A stretch of DNA of 44,733 nucleotides from Saccoglossus kowalevskii (lineage: Eukaryota; Hemichordata; Enteropneusta; Harrimaniidae): assembly GCF_000003605.2 (NCBI RefSeq), contig NW_003130358.1, positions 331,818-376,550 on the forward strand, in the 5' to 3' direction. Each line of letters opens with the position of its first letter. Position 1 is the stretch's first letter. The notes below the pieces were generated by a model, which was not told the DNA's origin, did not search any database, and saw only the letters and a program-made list of their open reading frames with translations. The position numbers and the translations under genes were made by a program. Below, piece after piece: positions 35,128-44,733 of this stretch.

Positions 35128-36053
35128 ATTATATGCAGCGACGCGTTAAGTAGTAGTGTTCCTTGGCATTCCTAGTTCACTCACGTGCAGTTCACAAGGA
35201 ATGCGGATAGTCTATACACGCATTGGTGAACATTATATTCCTACTGCCTCCCCATCACGGTTTCCTAATTACGAGTCGTAATCCGATCCTACAAGGGAAG
35301 TGGTCAAAACAACCCGGCTACTATTTCACTGCTTTTGAAAATTATGGAGTCTTCAGGTCGGGTGACGAATTGGAGCCGAAAGGATGGCAAATATTAACAC
35401 AAAGCGAATACTAATGCAAAGTGTACCGTAATATTTCTAATCGTCGTTTTTTGTTTGTTTTGTTTTTCGGCAAATTCACACCAAATGTATATTTCAATTA
35501 TCGTGACGAAATTTACTGTCTTGATAAATTTATACAGCCGCAGGCTAACTAAAAATGAGCACTATTAAAACACACGGACCCAAACAAACAATCACACACA
35601 CGAACCAATCCCAGTCAAAGATTCTGCATAGATCGTACGATGTTTTTTAAAGGCGGTTGTCATAGCAATAGCGGAAGGGGTGACATATAAATATCGAACC
35701 TGGGTGTAAAATGATAAAATGCAAATTTGATCGCCTTCGGCATAGAACTAAAACGAAAAAAAAAAACGAGTCTGTTAAATTCTCTTAACTATTGGGTGAC
35801 TATATGATTCAGAATAGGCGGGTAGCTGGACGGGAACAAAACATCATGACATCACGTTTAATTTTACGAGCACTGCAGTTTACCTTCCGAACTATACTCT
35901 ATACATGGACACCGGATAGAAAAGCCGGACTTCTTTACAAACGTTATTAATCAATCAAATAGTTTTATGACATTGGTCAGACAAGTGTAGATTACATTCA
36001 CAATAAAGGAAAACCTCCCGACTATATTACCGACAACATAAATTACAACCAAC

Positions 36054-36067
36054 GTCGTCATGGTAAC
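36054..36067. promoter_or_regulatory. X-box-like RFX site
   Basis: GTCGTCATGGTAAC matches the RFX consensus GTTGYCATGGTAAC at 13 of 14 positions. It lies about 1.1 kb upstream of the IRF2BP start codon. Confidence 0.4.
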
Positions 36068-37296
36068 AGTCAATTTATCCGGCTTTTTTTATGAATTATA
36101 CACACTAAATAGAAGTTCAGAAAAGCGTGAATGGCAAGGAGAAGAAAAAAGACACATTCACGACAGCGTTCACATTTGTTATCGGAAATGGACTGGGCTG
36201 ATTGTAATAAGGAACGCTGAGAGTGAAGAATGGTGCGTGCCCTGCATACATAGCATGCCTACGTCACCACTAAATCACAGTCATCATCTCGAATGACGTC
36301 ATAGCCCTCCGTAGGCACTGTTGCTATCGAGCGATTGAAATGAGCTCAGCGTGAAGGCTTTAGCCATGCAAAGGACGACTCCGAGGCTTAATGCGTCTAA
36401 GATTTTTCTTTTTGCAACTGAATACTCGAACCATTTCCCTGCAGGCTAAATCTTATCGATTGTATTTTATGTGGATACCCATTTCCTTCTTGCCGTTTAT
36501 CCACGCCATCATTTTTGCGTGCAATTGCAGTACGATGTATGTTACACACTGAACGTCAATATGGGGGGAAAATATGTCTTAAAGCGTTGACGGGACTTCA
36601 CATAACTCGAGTTTTTAACATCACGATGTAACACGCATCGTTTCATTTACTTTAACTATATGGTTCTTGAGTATCACACATAAACACAAATGCATCACAT
36701 AAAAAGGTAACAGCTAGTGGCGCAGTTAGTAAATTCTCCACAGAATAGAAACTGTATAACAACAAGAAATAAGGAGAAAACAAATCTTCATAGAATTCGG
36801 AAAGCCCAGAGGGCAAACAAAAACTGGGCCATTGTTGAAAAGCAGTAAACAAGTACACCGGATCGGGGGGAGTGACATCGTGCGACTGGGAATGAAGCCG
36901 CATTGTACCATGCAGTGTGAAAGAAAACAGCAATACGAAGCAGCTGATTTATGTGACAGTGGAGCGGAAACGAAATACAAGCTCAGTCATCCATATTTAT
37001 GCGATTGCCTCAAGGTCCGCCAGCATCAAATACAAAGTAGTTTTAATACGTGTGTGCACTCTGAAACCAACTCTCCGCTGTTAGCCAAGGGCAGCCTGCA
37101 GATACTGCTATCCGGGCGCACGCTGTCCCCGAAATAGAACGTATCTAATGACTGATTGATGACACTTTCGCGACACGGATCCCGTGAGATGGCATTTGTT
37201 GTCAGCGTTTACTAATTATTTGTTGCCTCTCGCTCATAGTAGAGCAACTAAAAACCAATGCAAGGATATTAAATTACGCCTTTGATACGTAAAAGT

Positions 37297-37310
37297 GTTG
37301 ACATGGCAAC
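37297..37310. promoter_or_regulatory. X-box-like RFX site
   Basis: GTTGACATGGCAAC matches GTTGCCATGGCAAC at 13 of 14 positions, in a CpG-containing region (AACGCGGATG follows). Confidence 0.4.
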
Positions 37311-38040
37311 GCGGATGAGTACAATTACATGGGGGGGGGGGATCTGGAAATCACGTGCATACCACTTATCCTTCGTGAATAGGCAAAGCATGTCGATGTT
37401 AGTTTCTATAATACAAACACAAATATGTGATGCAAGAGCAGTATAACATATGCTTTAAATGAGATTGCCCGCAAGCGAAGCTCAGCTGAAAGGGGGATGT
37501 GACGTACTAGTCGGGCGCTTCAAAGGGAAACGTTTTTCCCTTCTCTTTCTTCCTTGGCTATTTACTCCTCCAACCATGCTGCAAGAATGGGCACAAATGT
37601 TATCAGTGAAAATATCCCAAGGGTTTTTTCTCTTGGCATTTCATATTAAGCAAAAACTCAGAATCAAGGTCTTACTTGCAGGAATTAATTTCGCCTTAGA
37701 TTACACACCCTTAAAGAGGTAATAACGAAATGTCATACATCCGAGTATGGAAAGTAGTGGGACTACCACCTTCCATGATCTGAGACATATCGAGCGAGCA
37801 CTGACACGTCTACTACTGCAAATATTACGATGCCACACCTGCACGTATCTTGCGGACACCGCACAACGAAAATGCCGCGAGGAGAGCAGAAAACGCCCGA
37901 TTCTCACTGTGTTGTCTAGCAACGCACGAATATTCAAATTACCGACTCGTTTCATCCGATTCACTAGGGAATGACTTTGGCTTCCTGGAATGGAATCGAA
38001 TTTAGATTGCAACAGTCAGTATAATGCCATTGGCGGTTCA

Positions 38041-38082
38041 CACGCACACTCGCACACAAACACGCACACACACACACACACA
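38041..38082. repeat. CA microsatellite
   Basis: An imperfect then pure (CA)n tract. It accounts for the Cys/Val-rich run in the 161-codon minus-strand frame across it, which I do not treat as a gene. Confidence 0.95.
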
Positions 38083-39097
38083 AATATATTTCCAAGAGCC
38101 TCCTAAACAGAAGAGTTCCATGGAAAAAACGGCTACAGGATTCAGCTATATACAGCTGTCCTTGGAAACGCTGACAGTGAGCATCGGTGACGTGGGAACA
38201 GATAAGAAAATGTGATTGAGTAACAAGTACGCGAAACGCAGAAAAAGAGACAGCCCTGGGCGCCGGATAAACAGTCAGAATAAAAGAAACCATTAAAGTC
38301 CACCAGTCTTGTAAACTCTGACTACAATTACACAATTTTTTTGCATCATTGTTTTCGGGCCTGTTGGGGTAACAAGGCATGTAAAAAGCGATGTGTATGG
38401 GCGATTTCTGGGCAGTGTCAAACATCGCGACTGTCTGTCTGGATAACACAAGACTGTAAAGGCGAACTATGATTAATGATCGTTATTGTAACGCACGTCC
38501 GATAATGGCGAGGCGAAGCGATGTATCAAAACTTCAATGAAAACGTCATTCAATCGAGCACGCACAAAGACTGAACAATAAGTTGCCTTCAAGGGGAAAA
38601 GAACAAATATTGTACTTTTTTTCGAATTAATAAATACACCTACAGCGCAATGAGCTTGAGTTCAGTTCAGTAGTTTCACATCACGTGGTATAGTTCCGTG
38701 ACATTTACCGCCCAAATCAATCCACTTTCCACGGTTGGAAATATGAGTGTGTGTGGAGGGGGGGGGGGGTATCGAGAAGATTCCCTCTAAATTAAAAAAA
38801 AAATGCCAGGTCGGCGCGTGCCAGTTTCTCTAGGGAGAAATCACTACTGAACAAAAGTAAGAAAATCCGGACCCCCACACTCCAATGTACAATTGAACAG
38901 TTTGAATAGAATTACTTTGCAAATCTGTGAGATGCCATCCTCTGAAATAAATATACCCAATCAAATGTTGAGATGATGAATGTTTAATGAGAAACGAGCT
39001 ACGGATATGACTTTAAGTGGGTCTTTTGAAAAAAAAACGAATCTTACTGAGATGGAAGGCTTTGAGGGTCAGTACTTTGTAGGTACGTTTGCCTAAG

Positions 39098-39124
39098 GGC
39101 ACGGTTACTAAAAATAACCGTGCC
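39098..39124. repeat. Hairpin-forming inverted repeat with extended arms
   Basis: GGCACGGTTA and TAACCGTGCC form a perfect 10-bp stem around a 7-base loop (CTAAAAA). Farther out GAGGGTC (about 39064) and GACCCTC (about 39133) also pair, suggesting a fold-back of about 75 bp. It is not followed by a T run and is unlikely to be a terminator. Confidence 0.85.
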
Positions 39125-39429
39125 AAGGGATAGACCCTCCGATACTTTCAAAATAAAATGAGCGGGAAGTGATGGCGGGATAGCTTCTTGTAATATATCC
39201 TACTTTGTTAGTTGAAAAAATGCATTATACTGTATTTAACATTTTATGTGTTTAACTTGTTCTGAGAGGGCCCGTGACGTTGGGAGGGAAATGGTAAAAC
39301 ATTTTTTTCCTTCACTTAGTATTGAGATGGACTTTTCAGGATGATGTTGTCTTCCTCTACTAAAATATTTTTTTGGATGTCTGGGTAGACATCATGCAAA
39401 TCCAAAAAACGTCCTGCAAAATGACTCAC

Positions 39430-39565
39430 GACTTGAAACGCAACGCGATTCGAATATTCCAATAGGATGAAACACAAGAGCGTCTGTAGTTTAGTATTGT
39501 TTTGGGTCAAGCGGTCAGTTTCATGGCATCGCGAGTGTTCACGGGCAACTTGATCTCGTCCAGCA
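39430..39565 (-). CDS. Possible exon, unrecognised, strand uncertain
   Basis: The acceptor-like ATTACTGTCTTCAG and the donor GTGAGT enclose 136 bases open as AGRDQVAREHSRCHETDRLT, then TQNNTKLQTLLCFILLEYSN and RVAFQV. A second frame of the same exon reads LDEIKLPVNTRDAMKLTA and stops. The opposite strand also has a short frame starting MASRVFTGNLISSS. Three competing readings argue for chance in CpG-rich DNA, but the splice signals are good enough to record. Confidence 0.12.
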
Positions 39566-41087
39566 CTGAAGACAGTAATTAAAACGTAAGAGGAATCCAA
39601 CACATGCACGTATCAATGTATTACGCTGTGCAATTAGAATGCGCTATCTGTAAACTGGTGTCCCATGGGACATGGCCCGGAGTGCTCACAGCAATCCTCC
39701 CGTCTTTAACATTTCTTTTTACGGTATGATTTATTTGAAAGGGATGAAAAAAATGGAATGCTGTTTATGATAAGATACACTGGAAAAGTGAGAAGGTAAC
39801 TAAACACCGGGGCGTCACGCCGATATCTATCTTGCACGCAGGGTCGGATTTCGTCACCGCGTAAATGCCGAGTAATCCGAGATTGACTCGTTCCGATTCC
39901 CCAGTCATATCGTATTGTCTGAATATCCAGGCCTGTGATTTGTTCATTTTTTCCACCCAGTTGAAGGGATTACATTTGTACGGCCCCTCTAGTAATATAA
40001 TACAAGTACAACATTTTGTGTGCGTGTTTCTAGAGCAAGAGCAGCTGGTATGAAAGTGCCCGAAACAACAGATGCGGCGCGGTGTCGTATAACTAAAGTT
40101 AGCCCACTAGCTATAGTAAAATAAGCCAAGATGCCGACGATCGAATCACCTTTTGAGAGTTGGACAATCAACAGCGGAGTATACGCACAGAGGGATTGAT
40201 AACGAATACAGATATGCCCCCAGGGTCGACACAGTATACAACAAGAAAGCCCGCTCTCTCGTCCCTGTGTATTTGATATCACGAGGCCGGAAAACATGCG
40301 GTACTTGTGTTTCAGCTCGCCCACGTATTATATATACGCAAAAATAAATGAGGGTCTATTCAAGAATAAAAGGGGAGAAGCGCGGAACCGTCCATGTGAA
40401 AGAAAACACCAAGAATCGACATGTAATCGTCGTGTAATGCCAAGCCGGTTCCTTTTCCCGCCAACTATAAACAACAAATTTAATTCTGCATAGTGAAAAA
40501 ATAAAAAATAATTTCTTCAAGGATTTCTTCGAATGATATGTGTGTGATGCGCAAGTATTATATCTGTAACAGAATTATCATGAAAAAAGTAGCGAAACGA
40601 ACAGAAAAAGTAAAACAATGACGTAACTTTTGAGTGACATATTACATCACCGTGACGGGGCAGTGGCGACGTCTTCATACCGTGACACAGACAACGGGGA
40701 TTTTTTTGCAGATCCACGGGGATCGAGTGATTCGTTTTTTTAGTGGGTTGAACGCAATAAAACAAAAAAATCCGCGCTTCTGGGCAAACGTCATTTATGT
40801 TGCTTTTTTGTTTCGAGTTCGATAATTGCCAACTTCAAACGAGCCCGGAACCGTAAAGGTAACAGGAGCCGACTCGGAAAAGGCCTGCATGTCTGACCGG
40901 CTTTCTCGATGGAATTCAATACACACGGCGTCACGATATGGGAATTGTTCAGCCTCTTCTCAATGAACAAAGTCCTTCTCGCTTTACTCCCGAAAGAACA
41001 GATCTCCAAAAAGACGGCTCTAATTTAATTTAATTTAACCTCTAATTACAAAAGGGAAGGAGCCTTTGGGGCATATTACTCTAGCAT

Positions 41088-42652
41088 ATGGATGGTGCAA
41101 TGCAGGGCTGGGTAGGCGCGTATTTCAGGGCCGAAAACGCCCGCAACAGAATGCGGAAATTACGGAAAATGCGACTGAAAATCAAATTTTGAAAGAATTT
41201 TAACTGACAGTATATCGAGGCCATACAAATCGTGCAACAGTATTTTAATTCCGAGCGGGAGTCCGTGCAGACGTCACCGCGGATGTTCCTGTAAGGACCA
41301 AGTCGGCGCCCTCAGTGACCAAATTGAGATGAAAACCCAAGGGTAAGTTCGGTCGCACCAGCAATGATTATACCGAAAATTTTCTCTATCAAAACATGTA
41401 TCTATCAGAAATGTTTCAAAGGTTTGATTTTTTTAATCAGGACAATTTAAATCGCTATTAAAGTGTTATTGAGGTAGAATGAGTCCAATGCTTGACTTTT
41501 TATCAAACAGATTTAATATTTTTTTATCAAAGCTCAGTTTAGTCTTGATCAGCTAACTTTTCTACCATGTCCATTCTTGATGCTTTACTGGGATGTTTTT
41601 TTTTTATATTGTATTATACATGATATTCTTCTCTGTACAATACATGTACAAATATCATGGAATATCACTAAAATATAAATCATTTAACATGTAATACGGA
41701 CACCATTTTTTCCCACTAGAGAGTGGAACTAAATATGTATATTACACAAAAAGACGACAGATCACACTCCGCTGATGACATATATAGCTGGTATACGCGG
41801 GATGATGTATTTCTCCAATGTGACATTCAAAAGGTTTTAACTCCCAAGCGTTAACCATGTAATTAGTTATGGATGGTGCAATGCAGGGCTGGGTAGGCGC
41901 GTATTTCAGGGCCGAAAAACGCCCGCAACAAAATGCGGAAATTACGGAAAATGCGACTGAAAATCAAATTTTGAAAGAATTTTAACTGACAGTATATCGA
42001 GGCCATACAAATCTTGCAACAGTATTTTGATTCCGAGCGGGAGTTCGTGCAGACGTCACCGCTGATGTTCCTGTAAGGACCAAGTCGGCGCCCTCAGTGA
42101 CCAAATTGAGATGAAAACCCAAGGGTGAAGTTCGGTCGCACCAGCAATGATTATACCGAAAATTTTCTCTATCAAAACATGTATCTATCAGAAATGTTTC
42201 AAAGGTTTGATTTTTTTAATCAGGACAATTTAAATCGCTATTAAAGTGTTATTGAGGTAGAATGAGTCCAATGCTTGACTTTTTATCAAACAGATTTAAT
42301 ATTTTTTTTATCAAAGCTCAGTTTAGTCTTGATCAGCTAACTTTTCTACCATGTCCATTCTTGATGCTTTACTGGGATGTTTTTTTTTATATTGTATTAT
42401 ACATGATATTCTTCTCTGTACAATACATGTACAAATATCATGGAATATCACTAAAATATAAATCATTTAACATGTAATACGGACACCATTTTTTTCCACT
42501 AGAGAGTGGAACTAAATATGTATATTACACAAAAAGACGACAGATCACACTTCAACTGATGACATATATAGCAGGTATACGCAAAATAATGTATTTCTCC
42601 AATGTGACATTCAAAAGGTTTTAACTCCCAAGCGTTAACCATGTAATTAGTT
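41088..42652. repeat. Tandem duplication of a ~782-bp unit, two near-identical copies
   Basis: Copy 1 runs 41088-41868 (781 bp) and copy 2 runs 41869-42652 (784 bp). Both begin ATGGATGGTGCAATGCAGGG and end AACCATGTAATTAGTT. Differences are a few substitutions and changes in homopolymer length. The 71-codon frame in copy 2 is broken in copy 1 by a T-run length change, so the unit is not coding. I do not recognise the unit; no inverted ends were seen. The unit includes a GC-rich part (GCGCGTATTTCAGGGCCG, TCGGCGCCCTCAGTGACC) and an AT-rich part. Confidence 0.95.
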
Positions 42653-43336
42653 GCCACGACAGCAGTTCCATGTACCAATTTCTAAGACGACGCAAGACAA
42701 CACCGAGGGAATCACAAACATTACTCACTGTGGCACCAATGTAATCAATCAGACATACCCCGCTCGGGGCCTATTCCGTGTCTTTTTCTTTTTGCTTCCT
42801 TATGCCTCCGTACTTTTATCCACTTTCACAATTGTCTGACAGATTTCAATAATGCAGCTTCAAAGGTGCAATCATAAAATTCACATCTACCATCAATATC
42901 GCTAAAATATATTTCCATAACCCTTGGCAGTATTGCAGCTTTTTTCCAACTCATCTCCGCCTCTTTTACTCTCGCTCACCAAAAGAACCATCAAGGACTC
43001 TTTCACATTAACAGTTTTTTTTTTTTTCATTCAAAAAAAAGCCAGAGGGTTATACAATGAACACTGTGAAAAACATAAAACGCAAGCAATTTATAAAAGG
43101 TAGCTGAAGGCGCCAAACTAATGGATCCTCAGATTTTTAACAGACACAGTATTATTGCCTGCTTTGCCCTTGAGGTAAAACACTCACTCTAGCAGCCGTA
43201 CATTTGAAGAAGAAATGTATCACTCCTGCATGGTATCGCTTTCCGCCATTTACCTTGGTGTCATTTATGCATTCGCACAATTACCAGGTCTTATTATGAA
43301 TACTAGGTGTTAACAGTAGACATGAGAAATATTTGG

Positions 43337-43350
43337 ACACTAGAGGGCGC
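43337..43350 (+). promoter_or_regulatory. CTCF-like site, one mismatch
   Basis: ACACTAGAGGGCGC fits CCASYAGRKGGCRS except at the first base. It lies 290 bases from an X-box-like site and close to a perfect palindrome. Confidence 0.4.
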
Positions 43351-43442
43351 TATCACACAATTTTCTAAAGCTGAAACCATATTTTCCTTGTGATGTACCG
43401 GTAGGACATTAAGAGGGCAGTGGTTGTTGTATAGCATAGACA

Positions 43443-43463
43443 TCGCTATGGGCCCCATAGCGA
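43443..43463. repeat. Perfect 21-bp palindrome
   Basis: TCGCTATGGG and CCCATAGCGA flank a single central C. It may be a dimer-binding site or part of a small fold-back. No family is recognised. Confidence 0.85.
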
Positions 43464-43625
43464 CGTATACAGTGCGAGTAAAATTCATTGTTTGTTTACG
43501 CGAAATTCGAACACACGCTGCATGGCGACCACCACCCTCTAACAGATGTCTTAGATAACCAATGGAAAGTATAATAATAAAAACACAGCATTCTACACGG
43601 AAGCATATTTATCTGCATTATATCA

Positions 43626-43639
43626 GTAACCATGGCAAC
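43626..43639. promoter_or_regulatory. X-box-like RFX site
   Basis: GTAACCATGGCAAC fits the palindromic RFX pattern GTNRCCATGGCAAC with both half-sites intact. On the minus strand, about 90 bases downstream, GTCGCCATGC offers a well-placed ATG (near 43522). Confidence 0.45.
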
Positions 43640-44567
43640 TACTGAAATGATCATAAACTGGGCAAAATAAGTATTTGAGTAATCATCTCATTAGTTTATT
43701 TGTGTTAAAAACATCACAGTGATACGTGTACGGACTACTAAAAATAGACTGTTACAACCACGCATATATATGTACATAACTGGAGACAGTATTAAGTCAT
43801 TTGTCCTTCCTATGTTCGTTACGAATTGAGTGCCTTTTACCAATCCAAAGCAGATCAGAGGAAAGATAATTCTGCTAGATTGTAAATAAATACTGCTAAT
43901 TATCTGTGATGAAGAGTTTGCCTCCAACAAAATCTGTCACAATGAATGTGAGTAGTGTTCACTGTAAGTGTTAAAACTCATTACTCATTTACAATGTGCT
44001 CCCTGCATATTGCAAGTCACTTAATTTTAACTTCTAGGAATTTGTTGATTTAAAGGCAAAATAAATACCAGACTCATACACAGTGTATACATTTTAACAT
44101 GGATTATTGATATACACATTCCTGTTCTTGTTAGTTTGTGTTAAGATGATTTGAGCAGTTATATGTATATTGATTTCATTGTCTTTATCTTAAGTTCCAC
44201 AACATTATAACTAGAATAATAACATGTTTTCAATGGGCCGAATATCATAACAGAAATATAGGATTGAAGTTAAAATTGAGGAAATGTTACTTTAGGCTAG
44301 AATAAGTACTATAGAACATGTTGAAATAGCTGCATGCAATTTTAGCGGATTTGACTCTTGGCATGAATTAACAGAATCTTAATTTAGCTAAAGTGTCGAC
44401 TATCTCCCTGTGAGAATATACTTTATGTTAAATTTGCTGCATCTTGAATTAGTGAAATTACAGATTAGCTAAAATAGCTAAAATAACATGCTAGCTAAAA
44501 AGACATGTTTTACAGTATTTTAACCCTGTGAATGCCATTATAAAAAAAACATTTTCCAAATTATGAT

Positions 44568-44636
44568 TTCTTTTGCTAAGTTTGCTAAATCTTGATCAAA
44601 ATTCTTTTGCTAACTTTGCTAAATCTTGATCAAAAT
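44568..44636. repeat. 34-bp direct repeat, two copies
   Basis: TTCTTTTGCTAA and TTTGCTAAATCTTGATCAAA recur with a 34-bp period from 44568 to 44602. The surroundings (44380-44520) contain several AGCTAAAAT words, so this may be part of a larger degraded repeat. Confidence 0.85.
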
Positions 44637-44733
44637 TTCTGAAAAAAATTAACTTACAAAGCTGAAACCAATCTAACTTGAACACCAACTATGACACAAG
44701 GTGGATTGAACCTAGAAGCACACAGCTGCAATG

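Larger units (their letters stand above)
35190..44733. other. 9.5 kb upstream of IRF2BP without a recognised gene
   Basis: From about 35 to 43.5 kb CpG dinucleotides look visibly more frequent than in the TALPID3 introns. Many short ORFs occur on both strands, none with a recognisable domain. Contents listed separately are X-box-like sites (36054, 37297, 43626), a CA microsatellite (38041-38082), hairpins (39098-39124, 43443-43463), a tandem duplication (41088-42652), a CTCF-like site (43337) and a 34-bp repeat (44568-44636). G runs occur near 37331 and 38758. The last kilobase is AT-rich again. It may be a cis-regulatory landscape for IRF2BP, or may hide non-coding first exons of TALPID3. 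Confidence 0.6.

Noticed and set aside
37964-38449. 161-codon minus-strand frame
   Set aside because: It crosses a CA microsatellite (Cys/Val run), has no domain, and competing frames are open on both strands.
42262-42477. 71-codon frame in the second copy of the tandem duplication
   Set aside because: The first copy has the same DNA but a different T-run length that breaks the frame, so it is not under coding constraint.
44685-44733. GGTTCAATCC on the minus strand, like a tRNA B box
   Set aside because: No acceptor stem or A box can be seen and the window ends here, so neither a tRNA nor a tRNA-derived SINE can be supported.

Overview
The window looks like nuclear DNA from an animal, most likely a non-ecdysozoan marine invertebrate such as a hemichordate, echinoderm, amphioxus, mollusc or brachiopod. 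The evidence is short exons with GT-AG borders in long AT-rich introns, abundant MITE-like elements and minisatellites, one run of Ns, and two recognisable animal genes. I cannot name the species. No bacterial operons, CRISPR arrays, rRNA or convincing tRNA genes were seen.

Left part (1-19515, minus strand). Ten exons of a TALPID3 (KIAA0586) orthologue can be joined by consistent splice phases. They give 1511 coding bases, about 503 residues, covering the middle of the protein. The C-terminal exons lie beyond the left edge. The N-terminal exons were not found. The introns hold tandem arrays with periods of 46, 122, 56, 55 and 157 bp, a 424-bp MITE with long terminal inverted repeats and a likely target-site duplication, a fold-back MITE and several microsatellites.

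Middle (19516-32998). This is AT-rich DNA with no gene I can defend. It contains a 164-base assembly gap, a three-copy 22-bp repeat with a ZNF143/SBS-like core, CTCF-like sites, a second fold-back MITE and a degenerate ~28-bp repeat. It may hold missing 5' exons of TALPID3 and must hold the 3' UTR of the next gene.

Right part. A complete, uninterrupted 638-codon IRF2BP-family gene lies on the minus strand (32999-34915), with a TATA box, an NRF1-like site and a three-codon upstream ORF. From 35 to 44.7 kb there is no recognised gene. This stretch looks richer in CpG than the left part and holds a recent tandem duplication of a ~782-bp unit, hairpin-forming sequences and three RFX X-box-like sites.

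The two genes act in different processes. TALPID3 is a centriolar protein needed for ciliogenesis and Hedgehog signalling; IRF2BP proteins are nuclear transcriptional co-regulators. Their closeness may be a trace of old linkage, because in human KIAA0586 and IRF2BPL are both on chromosome 14. I found no clearly new multi-gene system. The items most worth following are the unresolved 5' end of TALPID3, the X-box sites, the intronic Helentron/pearl-like element and the arrays whose units carry palindromes.
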